A stretch of 64,000 bases of DNA, from the NCBI GenBank assembly GCA_021787565.1, contig JAJYLT010000017.1:1-64000 (forward strand), in the 5' to 3' direction. Below are positions 24,017 through 31,104 of this stretch, in pieces; within the stretch, counting starts at the first letter, position 1; the number at the start of each line of letters is the position of its first letter. Both the position numbers and the translations under genes were made by a program. This stretch comes from Acidobacteriota bacterium (GTDB lineage: Bacteria > Acidobacteriota > UBA4820 > DSQY01). The notes beneath the pieces were generated by a model, which saw only the letters and a list, made by a program, of their open reading frames with translations, did not search any database and was not told the origin of the DNA.

Positions 24017-24736
24017 ATGCGACTGTACAGGATCCTCTGCACCATTGTCATCATCGCCGCCCTGGCCCTGCTCCCCGTGAGCGCGGCCGCGGGCTACCGC
24101 ACCGAGCGGCCCCTCACGCTGTACCAGTTCAGCGCCACCGTGCTCGGCCCCGTCACGGCACCCACGGCGGCCACGGCGGCCCTTGTGGCCATGGCCGGGA
24201 ACGTCACCAGCGGGACGCACAGCTACAAGGTCTGCTACGTCACGGCGGCCGGGACCACCCTGCCGGGCGCGACGAGCAACGTGGTCACGACCGTCGAGGC
24301 CGACCATGGCCAGGTGACGGTGACCATCCCCACCAGCGCCCACCCCAGCGTGACGGCCAGGACGATTTACCGCACCGTGGCCGGCGATATGGGAGACTGG
24401 CTGCTCGTGGGGACGGTGGGGGACAACACCACCACCACCTACACCGACAACACCGCCGACGGCGCCCTGGGCGCGGCCGCGCCCGCGACCGCCACGGCCA
24501 CCGTGGCGGACACCACGCTGGCCGTGCCGCACGCCTACCCGGCCCTCTGCACGACGATCATCAACGCCGGCTCGGTCGCCGTCTACTTCAACATCACGGG
24601 CGCGGCCGTGAACACCTCGACGGACCTCTATGTGGCGGCGAGCTCGACCCTTGTGGTGCCTCCCGTCCCCTGGAAAACCATGAAACTGCGCGCCGCGAAC
24701 GAGTCCGCCGCGGTGCGGGTGCAGATCGGGTACTGA
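24017..24736 (+). CDS. Secreted protein 1 of 4, beta-sandwich-like
   Basis: 239 aa. Clear Sec signal peptide (RILCTIVIIAALALLPVSA, cleavage near AAAG). The mature part is Thr/Val/Ala-rich with fibronectin/Ig-like strand patterns (SYKVCYVTAAGTTLPGATSN; ARTIYRTVAGDMGDWLLVG) and a second domain (YPALCTTIINAGSVAVYFNI). It is the first of four consecutive signal-peptide genes inside the late operon. Phage virion proteins normally lack signal peptides, so an extracytoplasmic product is the simplest reading. GAGGAGG precedes it. Confidence 0.65.
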   Translation: MRLYRILCTIVIIAALALLPVSAAAGYRTERPLTLYQFSATVLGPVTAPTAATAALVAMAGNVTSGTHSYKVCYVTAAGTTLPGATSNVVTTVEADHGQVTVTIPTSAHPSVTARTIYRTVAGDMGDWLLVGTVGDNTTTTYTDNTADGALGAAAPATATATVADTTLAVPHAYPALCTTIINAGSVAVYFNITGAAVNTSTDLYVAASSTLVVPPVPWKTMKLRAANESAAVRVQIGY

Positions 24737-24737
24737 C

Positions 24738-26033
24738 ATGAGGCGGGCGGCGCGGCTGGCCATCTGGATATGCGCTCTGACCTGGGCCTTCGCGGCCCAG
24801 GCCGCGCTGCCCTTCGTGACGGTGACCTACCGCGCCACTCTGCCCTCCGGCGGCTATCCCGCCGCCCTCTCGGCCACCGCCGAGGTGACCTGGATGAGCG
24901 TGTCCGACCCGGCCCTCGTCAACCGCCCCGTCAAGGCGGCCTACGACCCGGCCACCGGCACCGCCACCTGGAGCCTGCCCGCGAGCTGCCAGGCCCGCTT
25001 CCGCTGCCCCAGCACCGGACTGGACGAGGTCTACAGCATCGGCGCCGCCGATATGGTGCTCAACGCGCTGGTCCCCGTCAGCGCGCCGGCCGTGCAGCCC
25101 GCCTGGGCGTCGCTCTTCGAGCCCGCGATCTCGGGCGACGGCGTAAGCACCGACTATTGGGGCGGCGACAAGCTCTTCCACCCCCTTCCGCCGTCCGTCT
25201 CCCTCAGCGCCAGCAACGCCTGGACGGCGCCTCAGGAGTTCGACGGGGGGTTTGTGGCGGGAGGCGCGGGCGCGACGGATGTCGCCCCGATGGATGGCAC
25301 GGTGAGCGCGCCCTCGGCCTATCCGCTGGCAGTCACGCACACCTCCGGCGGGAACCTGTATCTGGCCGGCGGCCTCGGCACGGTGACGATCGCCATCGCG
25401 GACTACACCCAGCTTGCCGATTCCAGCGTCTACCTCACGCTCAATCTTGGGCTGCCTGACGCGATCACCTATACGCTGACGGAGGGCATACAGTTCTCGG
25501 CTGTGACGGACGATGGGACCACGGCCGCCGCCCTGGCTACGGCCATCAACGCCTGGTGCCCCGGTCTGTATGCCATGGCCTCGGGCGCCCTGGTGGGTCT
25601 CCAGAAAACGGCCGGGACGGTGAGCGTCTCGATTGCCACCACGTCTGCCTCCTACGTCGTGGCTGCCGCCCCCACTGGGAATGGATACCTCGTCGGACCC
25701 TGGCACAGCACGGGCTCCCTGAGCCTCGACGGGACGACCCAGGCGATCGCCTATCCTCACACCCACGTAGCGGGCGAGATCGCGCTCTCCGTTGCCAGGG
25801 AGACATTCGTGGACGTGACCAGCGGGACCTCCCTGTGGTCCCCGGCACTTATCGGCGGCGTGCCGGGGCAGATTGTGATCCTCACCTTCGAGGACGCCTT
25901 TTTCACCTTGACAGACGGCGGCCCGGCGGGGGCCTACAACCTCAACGGCAATTTCACAAGCACCACAGGGGCAACCCTGGTGCTGATCTACACGGGCACG
26001 CAGTGGCGCGAGATCTCGCGCAGCCTGAACTAG
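24738..26033 (+). CDS. Secreted protein 2 of 4, fibre-like
   Basis: 431 aa. Signal peptide (ARLAIWICALTWAFAAQA). The mature protein has several domains: a beta-rich N-terminus, then SASNAWTAPQEFDGG and PLAVTHTSGGNLYLAGG, reminiscent of tail fibre repeats, and a C-terminal DGGPAGAYNLNGNFTSTTG. A fibre-like protein that carries an export signal is odd. It lies one base after the previous stop. Confidence 0.6.
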   Translation: MRRAARLAIWICALTWAFAAQAALPFVTVTYRATLPSGGYPAALSATAEVTWMSVSDPALVNRPVKAAYDPATGTATWSLPASCQARFRCPSTGLDEVYSIGAADMVLNALVPVSAPAVQPAWASLFEPAISGDGVSTDYWGGDKLFHPLPPSVSLSASNAWTAPQEFDGGFVAGGAGATDVAPMDGTVSAPSAYPLAVTHTSGGNLYLAGGLGTVTIAIADYTQLADSSVYLTLNLGLPDAITYTLTEGIQFSAVTDDGTTAAALATAINAWCPGLYAMASGALVGLQKTAGTVSVSIATTSASYVVAAAPTGNGYLVGPWHSTGSLSLDGTTQAIAYPHTHVAGEIALSVARETFVDVTSGTSLWSPALIGGVPGQIVILTFEDAFFTLTDGGPAGAYNLNGNFTSTTGATLVLIYTGTQWREISRSLN

Positions 26034-26041
26034 GAGGGACG

Positions 26042-26647
26042 ATGAAGCGCATCCTTGTAGCCCTGCTCATTCTCGCGGCCCTCCCGGCCGCCGCCCAGAC
26101 CGTGAGCCTCACCGTCACGAAGTCGGGCTCTGATGTGGTGCTGACGTGGACCGGGGGCACCGGCCCCTACGTGATCGCGGAGTCGCGGCACCCGAGCATG
26201 AGCGTGCGGGCGCAGCTCGTCGGGACGACCAGCGGCACGACGATCACGGACACGGGAGGCGCGGCCGTGATGTCCCGGCTCATCTTCTATGTCGTCTCGG
26301 ACTCCACGGCGCCGACGGTGGCCGTCACCGGTGTCTCGCCCAATTTCTCGCGCTCCCATCCGTTCGTCTGCGCGTCCGGAACCTCGGCGTCTGCCACAAG
26401 CACCGTCACGGCCGTCTACTGCAATAGCATCCTGGCCACGGGCACGACCACATGGACAACCTGCAATCCCGGCTACGGAGTGCCCATTGCCGTGCCCTTC
26501 GATCAACCCGCCGGGCTCGGGCGCCTACTCCTCCAGGCCGCCTGCAAGGACTCCAACGACAACTGGGGTTTTTCCTGGCTCCTCGGCACCTGGATCGGCA
26601 CGCTCGGCACCCGTGACCCCGTGCTCCCGCGAGGCGTCGGCCGATGA
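26042..26647 (+). CDS. Secreted protein 3 of 4
   Basis: 201 aa. Signal peptide MKRILVALLILAALPAAAQ with a typical AxA site. The mature part begins with an Ig/fibronectin-like strand pattern (VSLTVTKSGSDVVLTWTGG) and has four to five Cys in its second half (FVCASGT, VYCNSI, TTCNPGYG, QAACKDS), which would form disulfides outside the cytoplasm. AGGAGGGAC before ATG 26042. Confidence 0.62.
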   Translation: MKRILVALLILAALPAAAQTVSLTVTKSGSDVVLTWTGGTGPYVIAESRHPSMSVRAQLVGTTSGTTITDTGGAAVMSRLIFYVVSDSTAPTVAVTGVSPNFSRSHPFVCASGTSASATSTVTAVYCNSILATGTTTWTTCNPGYGVPIAVPFDQPAGLGRLLLQAACKDSNDNWGFSWLLGTWIGTLGTRDPVLPRGVGR

Positions 26648-27222
26648 GGCGCGCACTACTGGGCCTCGTGCTGGTGGGGCTGTCGCTCCCGGCGCTCGCC
26701 GTCCGGGTGAGCCACCGCTGGCTCCTGCCGGTGGATCAGGAGGGGCACCAGGAGGCGACGGTGGTCGTCTACCAGGCGGGCAACCCGGCCGTCTGGTTCC
26801 CGACCGTCGGCACCGACGAGGCCACGGGGCAGTGGGCCTGGTCGCTCTCCATCGACATCAGCCCGGCCGCCGCCAAGGGGACCTGGGTCATCGCGGGGCA
26901 GGATCTCGGGTGGGTGGCCGCCGAGCGGTTCTCGTGGAGCGATCCCACCGGGCCGCTCCATTGGGTGCCCTTCCCGGCCCCCGTCGGGCGCACCGGCGGC
27001 CTCTATTTCCCTCTGCCCGCGCTCGATCCTGGGGTGGTGGACCATTACGAGGTGTTGGTCAACGGCCACGCCTACCCGGTAAAGCCCGGCTCCGGAGACA
27101 TCAAGGACGTGCCTTTCCGGGAGGGTTGCCGGGTCCGCATGCGGGCGATCCTCATCGGCCACCCCGCCCAGGATCTGCTCTCGCCCATCGTGGCGGTGGG
27201 CATTGACCGGGGCGCGACGTGA
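26644..27222 (+). CDS. Secreted protein 4 of 4
   Basis: 192 aa. Signal peptide MRRALLGLVLVGLSLPALA. The mature part is beta-rich with many Trp (HRWLLPVDQEG, GQWAWSLSIDI, RFSWSDPTGPLHWVPF). No family is recognised. It overlaps the previous gene by 4 bp and the 57-aa gene by 4 bp, so all are one translational unit. Confidence 0.62.
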   Translation: MRRALLGLVLVGLSLPALAVRVSHRWLLPVDQEGHQEATVVVYQAGNPAVWFPTVGTDEATGQWAWSLSIDISPAAAKGTWVIAGQDLGWVAAERFSWSDPTGPLHWVPFPAPVGRTGGLYFPLPALDPGVVDHYEVLVNGHAYPVKPGSGDIKDVPFREGCRVRMRAILIGHPAQDLLSPIVAVGIDRGAT

Positions 27223-27392
27223 GCCGCCCGCGCACCGGCATGATGGCGATTTTGGCCGCCATGGAGGGGAGCCAATCGCCGGAACTGCCCCGAGAGGCCG
27301 AGGGGCCCGGAGACGAGACGGCGCTCACCGAGGCCGAGCTGGCCAGGATGGCCGCGCTGGAAGGGGATGAGGGCGGAGATGATGGGGACTGA
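27219..27392 (+). CDS. Very small acidic protein, 57 aa
   Basis: A GTG start overlaps the preceding stop (GTGA), in keeping with the neighbours. Starts MSRPRTGMMAILAAMEGSQ and ends in an Asp/Gly/Glu-rich tail. In transposable and lambdoid phages, small acidic proteins of this type occur near tail/lysis genes. Function unknown. Confidence 0.5.
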   Translation: MSRPRTGMMAILAAMEGSQSPELPREAEGPGDETALTEAELARMAALEGDEGGDDGD

Positions 27393-27402
27393 GGGAGGCG
27401 CC

Positions 27403-27726
27403 ATGACCGAGCGACGCAAGGAGACGATCTTCAAGGCCCTCTTACTCGTGGTCTGCGGGGCGACGGGGGCCGGCGGGTCGTGGACGGCCATCCAGGTGAG
27501 CCAGGCCCAGATGGAGGTCCGCGTGCAGGCGGTGGAGCGCGGGCAGGGCGAACTCCGGGGCGAGATCTACGCCCTGCGGCAGATCGCCGTGTCGCGCGAG
27601 GAGAACGGCCGCCTCGACGCGGCCCAGGACCAGCGCATCTCGGACATCATGGCCCGGCTTGACAACATCCAGAAGAGCCAGGAGGAGACGCTCCGACTGC
27701 TGGTGCAGCTTCAGGGGAGGCGGTAG
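27403..27726 (+). CDS. Membrane-anchored coiled-coil protein, lysis region
   Basis: 107 aa. An N-terminal membrane segment (FKALLLVVCGATGAGGSW, about 10-28) is followed by a long coiled coil to the end (EVRVQAVERGQGELRGEIYA ... ARLDNIQKSQEETLRLLVQL). The topology is like antiholin/holin-associated or spanin-like proteins. It lies three bases before the endolysin gene. GGGAGG supports ATG 27403. Confidence 0.6.
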   Translation: MTERRKETIFKALLLVVCGATGAGGSWTAIQVSQAQMEVRVQAVERGQGELRGEIYALRQIAVSREENGRLDAAQDQRISDIMARLDNIQKSQEETLRLLVQLQGRR

Positions 27727-27729
27727 GCC

Positions 27730-28206
27730 ATGACTCCGACCGGGTTTGTGCGGTGGCTGCTGGAGGACGCCCTGACGATTCAGCGGCGCATGGGGCTGAG
27801 CGCGAAGTTCATGATCGCGCAGGCGGCCCTCGAAACGGGCTGGGGCGCGCGCATCGTGACGGACGATGAATCGGGCGCTTGCTCCAACAACCTCTTCAAT
27901 ATCAAGGCCGGGAAAAGCTGGCTGGGCGCCGTGGCGCGCTGTTGGACGCACGAGTTTATCGACGGCGAGCGCCAGCAGGTGCAGGCCGAATTCCGGGCCT
28001 ATGCCTTCCCGAAGGAATCCTTCGAGGATTATGCCCGGCTCGTCTCGCTCAACCCCCGCTACGCGCAGGCGTGGGCGGTGCGCGCCGACCTGCCCGCCTT
28101 CGCCCGCGCCCTCCAGGCGGCGGGCTATGCGACCGATCCCCAATATGCGGAGAAGATCCTCTCCATCGCCGGCAACCTGGTCCAGAAAGGTTTCGAGGAG
28201 GCATGA
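27730..28206 (+). CDS. Endolysin, glucosaminidase (FlgJ-like) domain
   Basis: 158 aa. Glucosaminidase/muramidase fold: MGLSAKFMIAQAALETGWGA with the catalytic Glu of the ALETGWG motif, NNLFNIKAGKSWLG, and FRAYAFPKESFEDYARLVSL, then YATDPQYAEKILSIA. It cleaves peptidoglycan glycan strands. No signal peptide is present, so it needs a holin. It lies among small membrane proteins of the lysis cassette. Confidence 0.9.
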   Translation: MTPTGFVRWLLEDALTIQRRMGLSAKFMIAQAALETGWGARIVTDDESGACSNNLFNIKAGKSWLGAVARCWTHEFIDGERQQVQAEFRAYAFPKESFEDYARLVSLNPRYAQAWAVRADLPAFARALQAAGYATDPQYAEKILSIAGNLVQKGFEEA

Positions 28207-28207
28207 C

Positions 28208-28435
28208 ATGAACAAGCCGCATTGGACGGCCAGCTCGACGGTGTGGGGCATGGGGGCGACGGCGCTGGGATGCCTGGCGGTGGCGGTGCTGGGGCACCGC
28301 TTCCCCGAGTGGATCTCGCCGGGGCTCACCGAGGCGGCCGAGGGCGCGGCCATCGCGGCGCTCACCGCCGTCGGCCTGCGGTTCCGCACCCTCTCTCTCA
28401 AGCGTTCGGACGGCCCAGAGGCCGAAGGAGGTTGA
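28208..28435 (+). CDS. Small membrane protein, candidate holin
   Basis: 75 aa. Two hydrophobic segments (STVWGMGATALGCLAVAVLG, about 10-29; EGAAIAALTAVGLRF, about 44-58) and a basic C-terminus are typical of small class II holins. It starts one base after the endolysin stop region. Assignment by size, topology and position. Confidence 0.6.
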   Translation: MNKPHWTASSTVWGMGATALGCLAVAVLGHRFPEWISPGLTEAAEGAAIAALTAVGLRFRTLSLKRSDGPEAEGG

Positions 28436-28437
28436 CC

Positions 28438-28722
28438 ATGTTGTCCAAGTTCTTGCAGGTGTTCACGGTGCTCGGCTCGCTCATCCCCTCGCTGCTCGCC
28501 TTCATGAAGTCGCTGGAGGATTCGGGGGCGGCGGGGAAGGACAAGAAGGCCGCGGCGCTGACCTTCCTGGAGACGCTGCTCGGCGGCGCCTCGGGCTGGG
28601 TCAAGGAGCTGAGCGCGGACACGATCGCGCTCTGCGTCCAGGTGGCCGACCACGTCATCGACGCGGCCGTGGCGGCCTACAACGCCATCGGCATCTTCAC
28701 GCACAAGGCGCCGAAGGCCTGA
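28438..28722 (+). CDS. Small lysis-region protein with amphipathic helices
   Basis: 94 aa. An N-terminal hydrophobic stretch (FLQVFTVLGSLIPSLLAFM) is followed by helical segments (AALTFLETLLGGASGWVKEL; VADHVIDAAVAAYNAIGIF). Possibly a second holin/antiholin; not recognised. GGAGGTTGACC precedes ATG 28438. Confidence 0.5.
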   Translation: MLSKFLQVFTVLGSLIPSLLAFMKSLEDSGAAGKDKKAAALTFLETLLGGASGWVKELSADTIALCVQVADHVIDAAVAAYNAIGIFTHKAPKA

Positions 28723-28723
28723 C

Positions 28724-28993
28724 ATGTGGGACCTTCTGGCGGTCGTGGTGAAGCTTGTCCTCTCGCTCTTCGGCATCGGCGTTAAGCCGAGCAAGGAGGA
28801 GCGGCATGAGGGCGCGGCCCGCGAGCTCGGCCGCCAGGAGGTGCGCACCGAGGCGGCGGAACAGGCGGTCGAGGCGCAGAGCGCGGCGCTCGACCTGGAA
28901 TCCCGGATGCAGGAGGCCCAGGCGGACGTCATCAGCCACCAACCTCCTCTGGAGACACCCCATGAAGGCACGGACCTCTTTCACCAGGAATAG
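28724..28993 (+). CDS. Inner-membrane spanin-like protein (Rz-like)
   Basis: 89 aa. An N-terminal membrane anchor (LLAVVVKLVLSLFGIGV, about 4-20) is followed by a charged coiled coil (EAAEQAVEAQSAALDLESRM). The next gene, an outer lipoprotein, overlaps it by 32 bp in another frame, the typical Rz/Rz1 arrangement. Spanins fuse inner and outer membranes in the last step of lysis of Gram-negative hosts. Confidence 0.6.
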   Translation: MWDLLAVVVKLVLSLFGIGVKPSKEERHEGAARELGRQEVRTEAAEQAVEAQSAALDLESRMQEAQADVISHQPPLETPHEGTDLFHQE

Positions 28994-29390
28994 CCTCAGC
29001 GGCGGCCCCTGCATCCGGGGCAATCACGGGCGGGGGCGCGCGCCCGGCTCGGGGCCCGGTCTCATGGAGACCGTGCTGTATGCCCTTGCCGGGGCGGCCA
29101 TGGCGCTCGGTATCGTCTTCGTCCTCTTCTCGGCAGCCGGCTGTGCGCCCCAGCGGTCCCCGGCCGCCATCGCGGTCTGTCCGCCCATCCCGGTGCCCGC
29201 GGCGCCCGCGGCGCCCCGCGTGACCCTCCCCGCCCCCGACGCGGCGGGGAACTACTGCCTGAGCCAGGCCCAGGTCAACGAGCTGGCGAAGGGCATCAGA
29301 GACCTGCAAGTCTACGCGGCGCAGATGGATGCGGCCGTGAAGGCCTACAACGAGTCAGCCAAGGCACAGGCCGGAACGGCCGGGAGGTAA
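28962..29390 (+). CDS. Outer-membrane spanin-like lipoprotein (Rz1-like)
   Basis: 142 aa from ATG 28962 (GGAG seven bases upstream); ATG 29064 would give a shorter form starting at METVLYALAGAAMAL. A lipobox is seen (VLFSAAGC), followed by a Pro-rich mature start (PPIPVPAAPAAPRVTLPAP), as in Rz1. The C-terminus is helical. It overlaps the Rz-like gene. The long region before the lipobox is unusual and favours the internal start for the lipoprotein. Confidence 0.58.
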   Translation: MKARTSFTRNSLSGGPCIRGNHGRGRAPGSGPGLMETVLYALAGAAMALGIVFVLFSAAGCAPQRSPAAIAVCPPIPVPAAPAAPRVTLPAPDAAGNYCLSQAQVNELAKGIRDLQVYAAQMDAAVKAYNESAKAQAGTAGR

Positions 29391-29393
29391 CCC

Positions 29394-29759
29394 ATGGCAC
29401 GCACAGCAGTACCGGTTCAGACGCAGCCGGGTCGCGCGGGAGCGGCGGGAGCCGCCCCGGTCGCCCTCAACGCCCTCGACGGCCACATCCTGGCCGGCGG
29501 GGTGACCAACTTCTACTTCGAGGTCGTCAACACGGACGGGGCCAACCCGGTCACGGTGACGGCGGTGCGGGCGGCCTGCCCGACCTGCGGCGCCACGGTC
29601 GACCTCGCCGGGAAGGGCGCGGTGACGGTGAACGCCGGCGCCACCGGGTTCCTGGGCCCGCTACCAGCGAACCTCTACGGCCAGGGCACCGACCACACGG
29701 ACGTCTACCTGGACGTGACCGGAACGGGCACGGGCACCATCAAGGCCTATAAGGCCTGA
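29394..29759 (+). CDS. Hypothetical virion protein, Gly/Thr-rich beta protein
   Basis: 121 aa. Beta-rich (HILAGGVTNFYFEVVNTDGA; VTVTAVRAACPTCGATVDLA; TGFLGPLPANLYGQGTDHTD). The pattern resembles small decoration or tail-associated beta-sandwich proteins. It lies directly before the tail tube gene. No family recognised. Confidence 0.55.
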   Translation: MARTAVPVQTQPGRAGAAGAAPVALNALDGHILAGGVTNFYFEVVNTDGANPVTVTAVRAACPTCGATVDLAGKGAVTVNAGATGFLGPLPANLYGQGTDHTDVYLDVTGTGTGTIKAYKA

Positions 29760-29769
29760 GGAGGACACC

Positions 29770-30318
29770 ATGGGCACTGCTGCAAACATCCAGCTCGGCA
29801 TCGGCGACCTGTCCATCAAGACCTACGCCGCCGGGGCCTACGGCGCGGGCTTCGCGGCCGTGGGCTTCCACACGGACAAGGGGGCCGTCTTCAACTACAA
29901 GGGCGACCTGCTCAAGGTCAAGAGCGGCAACGGCCTGGGCATTGTCAAGGTCTTCGTGACGGGCGAGGAGGCCAGCCTGGAGGCGGCCATCCTCGAATTC
30001 ACCGCGCTGAATATCGCGCGCGCGCTCGGCCTCGCCGACACCGGCGTGACCGACGACGCGGTCAACAAGATCAAGAGCTTCTACATCGGCGGGAACACCG
30101 TCAACAACTATTTCAGCGCGCAGTTCAAGGTGCCCTTCGACGTGGCTGGCCTCTACGGCCAGCTCACCATCTTCAAGGGCCGGTTCGCGGGCGAGCTGAA
30201 GCTGGAGATGGCGCCCTCCAAGCCCATCGAGACGGCCGTCTCCATCGAGTGCATGGCCGACGACGCCGTGGGCGTGACCAACGGCAAGCTCGCCATGCTG
30301 GAGTTCAACTACCTGTAG
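29770..30318 (+). CDS. Major tail tube protein
   Basis: 182 aa. Position (before the frameshifted chaperone gene and tape measure), size and beta-rich pattern (LSIKTYAAGAYGAGFAAVGF; FNYKGDLLKVKSGNGLGIVK; FSAQFKVPFDVAGLYGQLTI) identify the tube subunit. AGGAGGACACC precedes ATG 29770, the same RBS as scaffold and capsid. A long hairpin follows. Confidence 0.75.
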   Translation: MGTAANIQLGIGDLSIKTYAAGAYGAGFAAVGFHTDKGAVFNYKGDLLKVKSGNGLGIVKVFVTGEEASLEAAILEFTALNIARALGLADTGVTDDAVNKIKSFYIGGNTVNNYFSAQFKVPFDVAGLYGQLTIFKGRFAGELKLEMAPSKPIETAVSIECMADDAVGVTNGKLAMLEFNYL

Positions 30319-30337
30319 CCTTCCTCCCGAGGGCGAA

Positions 30338-30367
30338 ACGGAGGGCGGGCCCCGCCCGCCCCTCCGT
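30338..30367 (+). terminator. Long hairpin after the tail tube gene, no T tract
   Basis: ACGGAGGGCGGGC (30338-30350), loop CCC, GCCCGCCCCTCCGT (30354-30367): a 13-bp stem with one bulged C. Probably an attenuator or mRNA stabiliser that raises tube expression over the downstream tail genes. Confidence 0.55.
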
Positions 30368-30409
30368 CGGAGCATGGGGTGCTCCCCGATGAGCCCGGAG
30401 GTGATGAGG

Positions 30410-30778
30410 ATGAAGCGCTATCAGATTGGAGACCGGACGTACAGGCTGGATGAGCTGGTGCTGGACCAGGAGGAGGCGCTGACGGAGCTGCTCGAACCGC
30501 TCTACTCGGCTGGCGAGACCACGGCCAAGGGGCTGGTGGACGGGCTCCTCAGGCAGAAGCTCCTGCGCAAGGCGCTGGCCGTGGTGCTGGTGCCCGAGGG
30601 CGAGACCGTCGAGGCCATGGACCGCGAGGCCGTGGCCGCGCACCTCGGGGCGCACCTGACCGTGAGCCAGCAGGCCCAGGTGATCCGGGATTTTTTCGAG
30701 GTCAACGCCGCGGCGATCGCCGCCCTCAAGGCGCTGGTGCCGGGGGCGGCGGTGCCGAAGGGGGTCTCGATCAACTGA
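30410..30778 (+). CDS. Tail assembly chaperone, short form (G-like)
   Basis: 122 aa. Small alpha-helical protein between the tail tube and tape measure genes, where tail chaperones lie. ATG 30410 is chosen because GGAGG (30397-30401) has suitable spacing; ATG 30404 is too close. Near the end the codons TTT TTC preceded by T form a canonical slippery heptamer. The normal stop lies at 30776-30778. Confidence 0.75.
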   Translation: MKRYQIGDRTYRLDELVLDQEEALTELLEPLYSAGETTAKGLVDGLLRQKLLRKALAVVLVPEGETVEAMDREAVAAHLGAHLTVSQQAQVIRDFFEVNAAAIAALKALVPGAAVPKGVSIN

Positions 30779-31104
30779 TCGTCTACCTCGCGCGGGGCGA
30801 CGTGCGGCGGCACCGGTGGATCCGCTACCACGTCACCCTCCGCGAGGCGGTGCTCTACGCCGCGGAGCTGGTGCGGCGGGAGCGGCTCGATGAGTTCAGG
30901 CGCCAGAAGCTATATGAGGTGATCAATGGGTCGCTGGGCGGTGAGTTCAAGGCCGATCAAAGCCTCCTCGAAGAGCCTTCAAAGGGCGATTCGGGGCCGC
31001 CGTCGGGCCGGCAGAAACTGCGGAACTGGGTGCGGCTGGCGGAACTGATGGGGGCGGACGTCCCCGCGAGCGTGAGGGCCCTGGCCAATGGCCGAGACGA
31101 TTGA
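30410..31104 (+). CDS. Tail assembly chaperone, -1 frameshifted long form (GT-like)
   Basis: A -1 shift at T-TTT-TTC (30691-30697) enters a frame that stays open to 31104 and adds the domain GDVRRHRWIRYHVTLREAVL ... RQKLYEVINGSLGGEFKADQ. The downstream frame has no RBS (only GTG 30802), which favours the shift. A second possible slip is the GGGGG run at 30760-30764 near the end of the short form. Expected product about 231 aa. Long and short forms normally coat the tape measure protein in a fixed ratio. Confidence 0.65.
30691..30697 (+). promoter_or_regulatory. Slippery heptamer T TTT TTC
   Basis: In the zero frame the codons read GAT TTT TTC GAG. Slipping back one base keeps Phe-tRNA pairing on both codons. 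It joins the G-like frame to the T-like frame. Confidence 0.65.
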
